Shown here piece after piece: positions 24,629 through 32,666 of a DNA stretch of 64,000 nt. Made by a program: the position numbers and the translations under genes. How positions within the stretch are numbered: the stretch's first letter is position 1; each line of letters opens with the position of its first letter. The stretch comes from REEB95 sp035648735. Its GTDB lineage: Bacteria; Pseudomonadota; Alphaproteobacteria; ATCC43930; CGMCC-115725. The stretch is taken from positions 3,269-67,268 of the forward strand of contig DASRKX010000004.1 in NCBI GenBank assembly GCA_035648735.1. Reading direction: 5' to 3'. A model generated the notes under the pieces. That model ran no database searches and was not told where the DNA came from. It saw only the letters and a program-made list of their open reading frames with translations.

Positions 24629-25381
24629 ATGGCAGGCAGAACATCGGCCCGTTCCTCGAGCGGCGTCGCCGAGACGTTTAAGACGATCATCTATGCGATC
24701 GTCATCGCGCTCTTCATCCGCACCTTCTTCTACGAGCCGTTCAGCATTCCCTCGGCCTCGATGGTGCCGACGCTGCTGGTCGGTGATTATCTGTTCGTTT
24801 CGAAATTCTCCTATGGCTACAGCCGCTATTCGCTGCCGCTCGGCCTGCCGCTGGTTCCCGGCCGCATCTTCTTCTCGGAGCCGAAGCGCGGCGACGTCGT
24901 CGTGTTCAAGCTGCCGCGCGATCCGTCGATCGATTTCATCAAGCGAGTCATCGGCCTGCCGGGCGACCGCATCCAGATGAAGGACGGCATTCTCTATATC
25001 AACGACGAGGCGGTGAAGCGCGAGAAGATCGACACCTTCATCTACGAAGAGGGCGCGCGCACCGCGACCTACACCGAATACGTCGAGACGTTGCCGAACG
25101 GCTATCGCCACGACGTCATCGAATTGGGCGACGATCTGCCGCTCGACAACACGCCCGTCTTCACCGTGCCGCCCGGGCATTATTTCATGATGGGCGACAA
25201 CCGCGACAACTCGGCCGACAGCCGCGATCCGACCAGCGGCGTTGGCTATGTGCCGGCCGAAAATCTCGTCGGCCACGCCGTCTTCCTCTTCTTCTCGACC
25301 GACGGCTATGCGCGCTGGTGGGAATTCTGGAACTGGCCGTTCACGGTGCGTTACGGCCGGCTGTTCTCGTCCATTCATTGA
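24629..25381 (+). CDS. lepB: Signal peptidase I
   Basis: A 250-residue protein with one N-terminal membrane segment (about 18-36) and the S26 catalytic dyad: Ser44 in PSASMVPTLL and a lysine in DFIKRVIGLPGD. GDNRDNSADSR is box E. It cleaves signal peptides of exported proteins at the periplasmic face. I chose the ATG at 24629; the TTG just before it would add one residue. The rnc start codon overlaps its stop. Confidence 0.96.
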   Translation: MAGRTSARSSSGVAETFKTIIYAIVIALFIRTFFYEPFSIPSASMVPTLLVGDYLFVSKFSYGYSRYSLPLGLPLVPGRIFFSEPKRGDVVVFKLPRDPSIDFIKRVIGLPGDRIQMKDGILYINDEAVKREKIDTFIYEEGARTATYTEYVETLPNGYRHDVIELGDDLPLDNTPVFTVPPGHYFMMGDNRDNSADSRDPTSGVGYVPAENLVGHAVFLFFSTDGYARWWEFWNWPFTVRYGRLFSSIH

Positions 25382-26079
25382 AGACCGGGCCGGCCCATGC
25401 GGGGCTAACGCCGCTCGCCGTGGCGCTCGGCCATTCCTTCGCCGATCCGGACCTGCTTGTCGAGGCGCTGACCCATCCGAGCGCGGTGAAGCGCGGCGCC
25501 GTCGCCAAGCGCGGCTATGAACGGCTCGAATTCCTGGGCGACCGCGTTCTGGGATTGGTCGTCGCCGAGCTGCTGTGGCGGCGATTTCCCGACGAGGCCG
25601 AAGGCGCGCTGACCAGGCGGTTGGTGCATCTCGTCCGTCGCGAGACCTTGATCGAGGTCGCCAAGAAACTGAAGCTCGGCACGTTCCTCGCCGCCTCGGC
25701 GGGGGAAACCGCCTCGGGCGTGCGTCACAACCCCAGCGTGCTCGGCGACATCTGCGAAGCGGTGATCGGCGCGCTTTATCTCGACGGCGGCATCGCGGCC
25801 GCGCGGCGTTTCGTCGAGCGCGGTTGGGGCGAGCATTTGACCGATTTCAACGCGCCGCCGCGCGATCCCAAGACCGCGCTGCAGGAATGGGCGCAAGCGC
25901 GCGGCCTCAAGCTGCCGCTCTACAAGCTTATCAAGATGACCGGGCCGCCGCATCGCCGCCGCTTCACCGTCAGCGTCAGCGTCGACGGCCTGGCCGAGGC
26001 GAAGGCGATTGGCGCCTCGAAGCGCATCGCCGAAGCTGCGGCCGCGGCGGCGGCGCTGGCCGAGGCGGACAAGGCATGA
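25378..26079 (+). CDS. rnc: Ribonuclease III
   Basis: About 233 residues: an endonuclease domain with the signature ERLEFLGDRVLGL and the second acidic site DICEAVIGALYLD, then a C-terminal double-stranded RNA-binding domain (from about 160, PKTALQEWAQARG). It processes rRNA precursors and structured RNAs. The likely start is TTG at 25378 overlapping the lepB stop (TTGA). Upstream in-frame codons from 25318 would overlap lepB by 60 bases. Translational coupling to lepB is expected. Confidence 0.94.
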   Translation: MKTGPAHAGLTPLAVALGHSFADPDLLVEALTHPSAVKRGAVAKRGYERLEFLGDRVLGLVVAELLWRRFPDEAEGALTRRLVHLVRRETLIEVAKKLKLGTFLAASAGETASGVRHNPSVLGDICEAVIGALYLDGGIAAARRFVERGWGEHLTDFNAPPRDPKTALQEWAQARGLKLPLYKLIKMTGPPHRRRFTVSVSVDGLAEAKAIGASKRIAEAAAAAAALAEADKA

Positions 26080-26975
26080 GCGACGCGACGCGTTGCGGCC
26101 ATATCGCGCTGATCGGCGCGCCCAATGCCGGCAAATCGACGCTGCTCAACCGGCTCGTCGGTACGAAACTGGCAATTGTTACACCCAAGGTGCAGACGAC
26201 GCGCGCACGGCTGCTCGGCATCGCGGTCGTGGGCTCGGCGCAGCTCATCTTCGTCGACACGCCGGGCATCTTCGCGCCGAAGCGCCGGCTCGACCGCGCC
26301 ATGGTCAAGGCGGCGTGGAGCGGGGCCGAGGAGGCCGACCGGATCGTGCTGCTGGTCGATGCCTCGCGCGGCGTCGATGCCGACACGCGCTGCATCGTCG
26401 ACGGTCTCAAATCGGCCGGGCGACAGGCGCTGCTGGCGCTCAACCAGATCGACAAGGTGAAGCGCGAGACGCTGTTGCCCTTGGCCCAGACGCTTGACGC
26501 CGAGGGCATCTTCGACCGCATCTTCATGCTGTCGGCGCTGCTGGGCGACGGCGTCGAGGATTTGAAGAATTATCTCGCCGGCGTGGTGCCGGAGGGCCCC
26601 TGGCTGTTTCCGGCCGAGGAGATGACCGACGCACCGCAGCGCCTGCTCGCCGCCGAGATTACGCGTGAGCAAATCTTCCTGCAGCTGCACCAGGAGCTGC
26701 CCTATGCCTCGACCGTCGAGACCGAAAGCTGGGAGGAATTCGCCGACGGCAGCGTCAAGATTTCCCAGATCATCCATGTCGTGCGCGACAGCCAGAAGGC
26801 GATCGTGGTCGGCAAGGGCGGCCAGCAGGTAAAGCGTATCGGCGAGCGCGCCCGCGCCGAGCTGGAGAAATTGCTCGAGCGCCGGGTTCATCTTTTCCTG
26901 CGCGTCAAGGTGAGCGAGGGCTGGGAAGACGATCGCGAACGCTACGAAGCGATGCGCCTGGATTTCGAGTCCTGA
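26076..26975 (+). CDS. era: GTPase Era
   Basis: A 299-residue protein with a GTPase domain (G1 GAPNAGKST at 14-22, G3 DTPG, G4 NQID) and a C-terminal KH domain with VVGKGGQQVKRIG. Era binds the 3' end of 16S rRNA during 30S assembly. ATGA overlap with rnc. G2 switch sequence TTRAR is typical of Era. Length is normal. Confidence 0.97.
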   Translation: MSDATRCGHIALIGAPNAGKSTLLNRLVGTKLAIVTPKVQTTRARLLGIAVVGSAQLIFVDTPGIFAPKRRLDRAMVKAAWSGAEEADRIVLLVDASRGVDADTRCIVDGLKSAGRQALLALNQIDKVKRETLLPLAQTLDAEGIFDRIFMLSALLGDGVEDLKNYLAGVVPEGPWLFPAEEMTDAPQRLLAAEITREQIFLQLHQELPYASTVETESWEEFADGSVKISQIIHVVRDSQKAIVVGKGGQQVKRIGERARAELEKLLERRVHLFLRVKVSEGWEDDRERYEAMRLDFES

Positions 26976-26976
26976 G

Positions 26977-27711
26977 ATGCGCTGGACCGATGAGGGCGTC
27001 GTGCTCGCCGCGCGGCGGCATGGCGAGCGCGGCTTGCTGGTCCATGCGCTGACCAGCGCGCACGGCCACCATGCGGGCCTGGTGCGCGGCGGCCAGGGGC
27101 CGCGGATTCGCATGCTCTATCAAACCGGCAACCGATTGACGCTGACCTGGTCGGCGCGGCTGTCGGAACATCTCGGCACGATGCAAGGCGAATTGCTGCG
27201 CGGGCACGCGGCGCGCTTCATGGACGACCGCGCGCGCCTGGCCTGTCTTTCCGCCGCCGCCGCCATGGCTTCGGCGACGCTGCCCGAGCGCGAGCCGCAT
27301 CCGCGGGCCTATGCGGGCTTGAGCGGATTGCTCGATGCGCTCGACGCCGACGGCCCTTTCGCCGCGCTCTATATCCGCTGGGAGCTCGATCTTCTTGCCG
27401 AGCTCGGCTATGGCCTCGATCTTTCGCGCTGCGCGGCGACCGGCACGCCCGAGAATCTGGGATATGTGTCGCCCAAATCGGGCCATGCGGTCTCGCGGGA
27501 AGCGGCAGCGCCCTATCGCGAGCGGCTGCTGCCGCTGCCCGCCTTCCTGCTGGACTCAGAGGGAAAAGCCGCCGCCGCCGATATCGTCGACGGATTGAAG
27601 CTCACCGGCTTCTTTCTCGACCGCCGCGTCTTGCAGCCGCACGGCCGAAAATTGCCGGCTTCGCGCGCCCGATTCGTTGATGTAATGCGCCGCAAGACTG
27701 CGTATATCTAG
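26977..27711 (+). CDS. recO: DNA repair protein RecO
   Basis: A 244-residue protein with the N-terminal OB-fold (MRWTDEGVVLAARRHGERGLLVHALT) and the helical C-terminal domain. The usual C-terminal zinc cysteines are not obvious here: DLSRCAATG is followed by LGYVSPKSGHAVS, where many family members read YVSPKSGRAVS. RecO helps RecR load RecA onto SSB-coated DNA. It begins one base after era, so it is coupled. Context and N-terminus make the call firm. Confidence 0.93.
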   Translation: MRWTDEGVVLAARRHGERGLLVHALTSAHGHHAGLVRGGQGPRIRMLYQTGNRLTLTWSARLSEHLGTMQGELLRGHAARFMDDRARLACLSAAAAMASATLPEREPHPRAYAGLSGLLDALDADGPFAALYIRWELDLLAELGYGLDLSRCAATGTPENLGYVSPKSGHAVSREAAAPYRERLLPLPAFLLDSEGKAAAADIVDGLKLTGFFLDRRVLQPHGRKLPASRARFVDVMRRKTAYI

Positions 27712-27730
27712 CTGCGGGGTTCGATTCGGC

Positions 27731-29959
27731 ATGAAGAAATCCAACACCGCCCTTGCCGGCGAAATTCGTGATGTCGCCTTGGCCGACGCGCTCGGCGAGC
27801 GCTATCTCTCCTATGCGCTCTCCACCATCATGGCGCGCTCGCTGCCGGATGTGCGCGACGGCCTGAAGCCGGTGCATCGGCGCCTGCTCTATGCGATGCG
27901 GGAGCTGCGGCTCGATCCGAAATCCGGCTACAAGAAATGCGCGCGCGTCGTCGGCGACGTCATCGGCAAATTCCATCCGCATGGCGACGTCGCGGTCTAT
28001 GACGCGCTGGTGCGCCTGGCGCAGGATTTCGCGCAGCGCTATCCGCTGGTCGACGGCCAGGGAAATTTCGGCAATATCGACGGCGATAACCCGGCGGCGA
28101 TGCGCTACACCGAGAGCCGCCTGACGGAAGTCTCCGAGGCGCTGCTCGCCGGGATCGACGAGAACACGGTCGATTTCCGCCCGACCTATGACGGCGAGAA
28201 CGACGAGCCGCTCGTCCTGCCGGCGCGATTCCCGAATCTGCTGGCGAACGGCTCGGCCGGCATCGCCGTCGGCATGGCGACCAGCATCCCGCCGCACAAC
28301 ATCGTCGAGCTGGCCGACGCGCTGATTCATCTGGTGAAGCACAAGCGCGCCGGCATCGGCGATCTGCTCGAGCTGATGCACGGCCCCGATTTCCCGACCG
28401 GCGGCGTGCTGGTCGAGCCGGCGGAGAACATCCGCCAGGCCTATGCCACCGGCCGCGGCAGCTTCCGCCTGCGCGCGCGCTGGACGACCGAGAAGCTGGG
28501 GCAGGGCACCTTCCAGATCGTCGTCACCGAGATTCCCTATCAGGTGCAGAAGTCGCGCCTCATCGAGCGCATGGCCGCCCTGCTGGAGGAGCGCAAGCTG
28601 CCGCTGCTCGCCGATCTGCGCGATGAATCGACCGAGCAGGTGCGGCTGGTGCTCGAGCCCAAGAGCCGCAACGTCGCGCCCGAGATGCTGATGGAATCGC
28701 TGTTCCGCGCGACCGAGCTCGAAACGCGCGTGCCGCTGAACCTCAACGTCCTCGACAAGGACGGCGTGCCGCGCGTGATGAATCTGAAGGAGGCGCTGCA
28801 GGCCTTCCTCGATCATCGCCGCGAGGTCTTGCAGCGCCGCTCCCGCTTCCGCCGCGAGGCGATTTCGCGCCGCGCCGAAATCCTCAAGGGCCTGATCATC
28901 GTCTACGTCCATCTGGACGAGGTCATCCGCATCATCCGCCAATACGACGACGCCAAAGAGCGGATGATGAAGAAATGGCACCTGTCGTCGAATCAGGCCG
29001 ACGCCATTCTCGACATGCGGTTGCGCGCCTTGCGCAGGGTCGAGGAGATCGCGCTGCGCGAGGAACTGAAGACGCTCTCCGCCGAGGACAAGGAGTTGGC
29101 GGGCCTGCTCGCCGAGGAAACCCGCCAGTGGAAGCGCATCGGCGACGAGCTTGCCGCCCTGCGCAAGGAATTCGGCCCGGCGACGCTGCTCGGCAAGCGC
29201 CGCACCGAGATCGGGCCGCCGCCGGCCGAAATCGAGGTGCCGCTAGAGGCGCTGGTCGAACGCGAGCCGGTCACCGTCCTGGTCTCGGCCAAGGGCTGGG
29301 TGCGCGCCGCCAAGGGCCATGCCATCAAGCTCGACGACATAAAATACAAGGACGGCGACGAGGGGCGCTTCGCCATCGAGGCGCAGACTACCGACAAGCT
29401 TCTCGTCTTCGCCACCAATGGCCGCTTCTACACGCTCGGCATCGACAAGCTGCCCGGCGGGCGCGGCAATGGCGAGCCGATCCGGCTGATGGTCGATCTG
29501 CCGAACGAGTTCGACGTCGCCTCGGTCCTGGCCTATCAGCCCGGCAGCAAGATCCTGGTCGCCGCCACCGACGGCCGCGGCTTCATCGTGCCGGCGGACG
29601 AGGTGCTGGCCCAGACGCGCAACGGCAAGCAGGTGATGCGGCCGGGCAAGGGCGCCGCCGCGCGCGTCGCTTCGCTCGTGGCGGGCGACACGATCGCGAT
29701 TGTCGGCGAGAACCGCAAGCTGCTGCTCATCCCGCTGTCCGAGGTGCCGGAGCTCAACGCCGGCCGCGGCGTCATCCTGCAGCGCTATCACGACGGCGGC
29801 CTGTCGGATGCGCGTAGCCTGAAGAAATCGGAGGGCCTGTCCTGGCGCGCCGGCGACCGCACGCGCACCGAGACCGACCTTCGCCCCTGGATCGGCCAGC
29901 GCGCGGGATCGGGCCGCATCGCGCCGCGCGGCTTCCCGCCCGACAACCGCTTCACCTGA
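27731..29959 (+). CDS. parC: DNA topoisomerase IV subunit A
   Basis: A 742-residue type IIA topoisomerase subunit. It has the quinolone-resistance region with HPHGDVAVYDALVRLAQ, the active-site tyrosine in AMRYTESRL, and a C-terminal pinwheel region with GRFYTLGIDKLPGGRGNGEPI. The length of about 740 and the position after recO fit ParC rather than GyrA (usually over 850). It decatenates daughter chromosomes together with ParE, which is not in the window. Confidence 0.95.
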   Translation: MKKSNTALAGEIRDVALADALGERYLSYALSTIMARSLPDVRDGLKPVHRRLLYAMRELRLDPKSGYKKCARVVGDVIGKFHPHGDVAVYDALVRLAQDFAQRYPLVDGQGNFGNIDGDNPAAMRYTESRLTEVSEALLAGIDENTVDFRPTYDGENDEPLVLPARFPNLLANGSAGIAVGMATSIPPHNIVELADALIHLVKHKRAGIGDLLELMHGPDFPTGGVLVEPAENIRQAYATGRGSFRLRARWTTEKLGQGTFQIVVTEIPYQVQKSRLIERMAALLEERKLPLLADLRDESTEQVRLVLEPKSRNVAPEMLMESLFRATELETRVPLNLNVLDKDGVPRVMNLKEALQAFLDHRREVLQRRSRFRREAISRRAEILKGLIIVYVHLDEVIRIIRQYDDAKERMMKKWHLSSNQADAILDMRLRALRRVEEIALREELKTLSAEDKELAGLLAEETRQWKRIGDELAALRKEFGPATLLGKRRTEIGPPPAEIEVPLEALVEREPVTVLVSAKGWVRAAKGHAIKLDDIKYKDGDEGRFAIEAQTTDKLLVFATNGRFYTLGIDKLPGGRGNGEPIRLMVDLPNEFDVASVLAYQPGSKILVAATDGRGFIVPADEVLAQTRNGKQVMRPGKGAAARVASLVAGDTIAIVGENRKLLLIPLSEVPELNAGRGVILQRYHDGGLSDARSLKKSEGLSWRAGDRTRTETDLRPWIGQRAGSGRIAPRGFPPDNRFT

Positions 29960-29970
29960 AAGCTGCCGCC

Positions 29971-30213
29971 ATGACCGAGACGCCTCCGCCCATCGCCACA
30001 CTTGACGCCAAGGGCCTCAAATGCCCGCTGCCGGTCTTGAAGGCGCGCAAGGCGATGAAGGACTTGCCGTCCGGCGGCGTGCTGCGCGTTCTCGCCACCG
30101 ATCCCGGCGCGGTGAAGGATTTCGAGCATTTCTGCAAGACCACCGGCGCCCATCTGCTCGACTGCCGCGAAGAGAAGGGCGGCGTGCTGGTGTTCACGCT
30201 GAAGAAGGCGTGA
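29971..30213 (+). CDS. tusA: TusA-family sulfurtransferase
   Basis: An 80-residue protein with the TusA signature CPxP in GLKCPLPVLKARKAMKDLP, where the cysteine carries persulfide sulfur. The rest (VLATDPGAVKDFEHFCKTTG) matches the family two-layer fold. TusA-like proteins pass sulfur to tRNA thiolation or to molybdenum cofactor assembly. It begins 11 bases after parC and is followed 15 bases later by a molybdate-binding protein, which hints at a molybdoenzyme link. Confidence 0.9.
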   Translation: MTETPPPIATLDAKGLKCPLPVLKARKAMKDLPSGGVLRVLATDPGAVKDFEHFCKTTGAHLLDCREEKGGVLVFTLKKA

Positions 30214-30228
30214 GCCGTGGAGGAATCC

Positions 30229-31017
30229 ATGCATTTTCGGCGTATCACGATTTTCGCGGCTCTCGCTGCGGCGCTCGGCGCGACGATTCTGCCCGCTCGG
30301 GCGCAAACCGCCGGCCAGCCCGATCTGGTGGTGTTCGCCGCCGCGAGCCTCAAGAATGCGCTCGACGATGCGGATATGCTGTATCGGCAATCGGGCGGCG
30401 CCGGAACCCGGGAATCCTATGCCGCGAGCTCGACCCTGGCGAAGCAGATCGAGGCGGGCGCGCCGGCCGATATTTTCATCTCCGCCGATCTCGATTGGAT
30501 GGATTATCTCGCGCAGCGCAAGCTGATCCGGCCGGAAACGCGCTTCAACCTCGCGGGCAACACGCTCGTGCTGATCGCGCCGAAAGACTCGAAATCCGAC
30601 ATCAGGATCGCGCCGCGTTTCGCGCTCGCCGCGGCGCTCGGCGCCGATGGCCGGCTGGCGGTTGCCGATCCCGATGCCGTCCCGGCCGGAAAATACGCGA
30701 AGGCCGCGCTGACCGGCCTGGGCGTCTGGGATGCGGTGGCGAGCCGTCTCGCGCCGGCCGAGAACGTTCGCGCCACCTTGCTTTTGGTGGCGCGCGGCGA
30801 AACGCCGTTCGGCATCGTCTACCGCACCGACGCCGCGGTCGAGCCGGCCGTCCGGGTAGTCGACACCTTTCCCGCCGGCAGCTATCCGACGATCGTCTAT
30901 CCGGCGGCAATCGTCGCGTCGTCGAACAATCCGGCGGCCGCTGCTTATCTCGCTTTTCTTCGATCGCCCGGCGCCCGTGCCGCGTTCGCGGCAAAGGGAT
31001 TCCAACCCGTCGAGTGA
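30229..31017 (+). CDS. modA: Molybdate ABC transporter substrate-binding protein
   Basis: A 262-residue periplasmic protein: signal peptide (about 1-26, ending PARAQ), VVFAAASLKNALDD as the family start with oxyanion-binding serines, AASSTLAKQIEAGAPADIFISAD, and the ADPDAVPAGKYAK element. It captures molybdate or tungstate. The ATG at 30229 has a GGAGG site 6 bases upstream and is preferred to GTG at 30217. No modB permease or modC ATPase follows, so the transporter parts must be encoded elsewhere, or this copy has another role. Confidence 0.9.
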   Translation: MHFRRITIFAALAAALGATILPARAQTAGQPDLVVFAAASLKNALDDADMLYRQSGGAGTRESYAASSTLAKQIEAGAPADIFISADLDWMDYLAQRKLIRPETRFNLAGNTLVLIAPKDSKSDIRIAPRFALAAALGADGRLAVADPDAVPAGKYAKAALTGLGVWDAVASRLAPAENVRATLLLVARGETPFGIVYRTDAAVEPAVRVVDTFPAGSYPTIVYPAAIVASSNNPAAAAYLAFLRSPGARAAFAAKGFQPVE

Positions 31018-31128
31018 CCGGCGGTTTTCGCTGCACTCAACCGGCCTTGCTTGGCGTGAGGAAAAGTGGGATTCTCGCGCTCGGATGCTCCACCGCCACG
31101 CAAACAGGCCTCCGTCGCGGATGCTTCA

Positions 31129-31497
31129 ATGAAAGCGTCTCGTGTCCTCATCATCGAGGACGACGTCATGATCGCCATGCTGTTCGAGAATCTGCTGGCG
31201 GGGATGGGGCATGCGGTTTGCGCCATCGCGGCCACCGAGGCGGATGCGGTGGCCGCCGCCATCCGCCACAAGCCGGATTTGATGATCGTCGATGGGCGGT
31301 TGAACCACGGAAGCGGCGAGGCCGCGGTTGACGAAATACAACGCACCGGAAAGGTGCCGCATATCTTCGTCAGCGGCGACCCGCCGGCAAGCATTCAGGC
31401 GCGTCGGCCGGGTGCGGTGGTGATCGGAAAGCCGTTTCGCGAAGCCGAGCTCGCCAACGCCATTCAACGCGCCCTGACGGGCACCGCCGCGGACTGA
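31129..31497 (+). CDS. Single-domain response regulator (REC only)
   Basis: A 122-residue receiver domain with no output domain. It has the acidic pair in LIIEDDVMIAML, phosphoacceptor aspartate in LMIVDGRLNHG, conserved Ser in FVSGDPP, and Lys in VIGKPFRE. Start ATG at 31129 (MKASRVLIIED); an earlier in-frame GTG at 31066 lacks support. It ends 3 bases from the stop of a convergent HWE-type kinase gene, a likely partner. Without an output domain it may act as a phosphate shuttle or by protein contact. Confidence 0.87.
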   Translation: MKASRVLIIEDDVMIAMLFENLLAGMGHAVCAIAATEADAVAAAIRHKPDLMIVDGRLNHGSGEAAVDEIQRTGKVPHIFVSGDPPASIQARRPGAVVIGKPFREAELANAIQRALTGTAAD

Positions 31498-31500
31498 ACG

Positions 31501-32535
31501 TCACGCCGCCGGCGGGCCGGTCACCGAAACCGTTGTTCCGGGCGAGCCTGGGGCTGTTATGACGCGGCCCCTCAACTGCCGCGTCAGCGCATCGACAATG
31601 CTCGTGCCGAGGCCGCTCTTCACGGGCCCCTCGGCCAGGGAGCCGCTCATTCCGATCCCGTCATCCGCGACCGACAGGCGCCAGGCTTCCTCGCTCACCT
31701 CGTAGCGCACGACGATCGTTCCCTTGGCGCCGTTGGGAAACGCGTGCTTCAACGCATTGATGACGAGCTCGGTGGTGATCAGTCCGATGCTGACGGCCTG
31801 CTCGGAGGTCATGGTGCCGTCGTCGATCTCGGTCGTGAGAGCGATCGGCTGGTCTTTTTGGATCATCGATGCGGCCAGGCTCTCGCAGAGCCGCGTCAGA
31901 TACGTTTTCGCCCCGATCGGCGCCCCGAACGTCGCCGGTTGCAATTGCTGCTGCACGGTCGCGACCGCCACCACCCGTTCATGCGCATCCCGCAGGTGCT
32001 GGCGTGTTTCCTCCGACTGGACGGTCTGCGCCTTCAGCAGGAGGATGCTGGCGATGATTTGCAGGCTGTTGTTGACCCGATGATGCATCTCCTGAAGCAG
32101 CAGATCCTTCTGCTTCATCAGCGCGTCCTTGTCGCGCTCCAGGCCGCGGCGGTCGGTCACGTCCTCGATCGCCAGCAGCAGGCTCGTGCTGTTGTTGCCC
32201 TCGTAAAATACCTTTCGTGCGTTCAGCCGCATGATGCGGCGGCCGATTGACGGAAACTCGTGCTCGACCTCGTGTTCCTCGATGTTGGCGTGCTGCGGGA
32301 TCACGTTGTCGAGAAGCTTGCGCAGCGCCGGAATATTCCACTGGCCGTTGCCCAGCTCATGGAGCGGGCGGCCTTCCGTATCCTCCTGGCTCACTTTGAA
32401 GGTGCTGTAGAAGGACCGGCTGGCGATAAGCACGTTCAACTTGTCGTCGAGCACGACGAGAGGTTCGCGGACCGTATCCACGATTGCCGTTTCCAGCTTG
32501 CGACGGTTTTCCGCGTTCCTAAGCGGCATGGCCAT
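31501..32535 (-). CDS. PAS-containing HWE/HisKA_2 sensor histidine kinase
   Basis: A 344-residue soluble kinase without membrane segments. An N-terminal PAS domain (about 12-125, VLDDKLNVLIASRSFYSTF) is followed by HisKA_2 with the phosphorylated histidine region LLQEMHHRVNNSLQIIASIL, then a HATPase domain (ELVINALKHAFPNGAKG, VADDGIGM, KSGLGTSIVDAL). Such kinases are common in alphaproteobacteria and often sense light, redox or stress. Convergent with the receiver gene. Its upstream region carries a 12-G tract. MAM at the start gives two candidate ATGs (32535 and 32529). Confidence 0.9.
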   Translation of the reverse strand: MAMPLRNAENRRKLETAIVDTVREPLVVLDDKLNVLIASRSFYSTFKVSQEDTEGRPLHELGNGQWNIPALRKLLDNVIPQHANIEEHEVEHEFPSIGRRIMRLNARKVFYEGNNSTSLLLAIEDVTDRRGLERDKDALMKQKDLLLQEMHHRVNNSLQIIASILLLKAQTVQSEETRQHLRDAHERVVAVATVQQQLQPATFGAPIGAKTYLTRLCESLAASMIQKDQPIALTTEIDDGTMTSEQAVSIGLITTELVINALKHAFPNGAKGTIVVRYEVSEEAWRLSVADDGIGMSGSLAEGPVKSGLGTSIVDALTRQLRGRVITAPGSPGTTVSVTGPPAA

Positions 32536-32610
32536 CCATCATGTACAGAAACCGGCCTTCCCCGGCACCTGGATTGTACGCCTACGCACAGGGGCGCGTC
32601 GCGAAAAATC

Positions 32611-32622
32611 GGGGGGGGGGGG
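32611..32622. repeat. Homopolymer tract of 12 G
   Basis: Twelve consecutive G residues lie in the 131-base gap between the caspase gene stop and the kinase start, about 76 bases upstream of the kinase. A CTCTCG/CGAGAG hairpin flanks it (32624-32646 approx.). Such tracts slip during replication and can act as phase switches. The exact length may also be a sequencing or assembly artefact. Confidence 0.85.
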
Positions 32623-32666
32623 TCTCTCGAAAAGCCCGGCCGAGAGCCGATATTTCGGCGTCGGAT

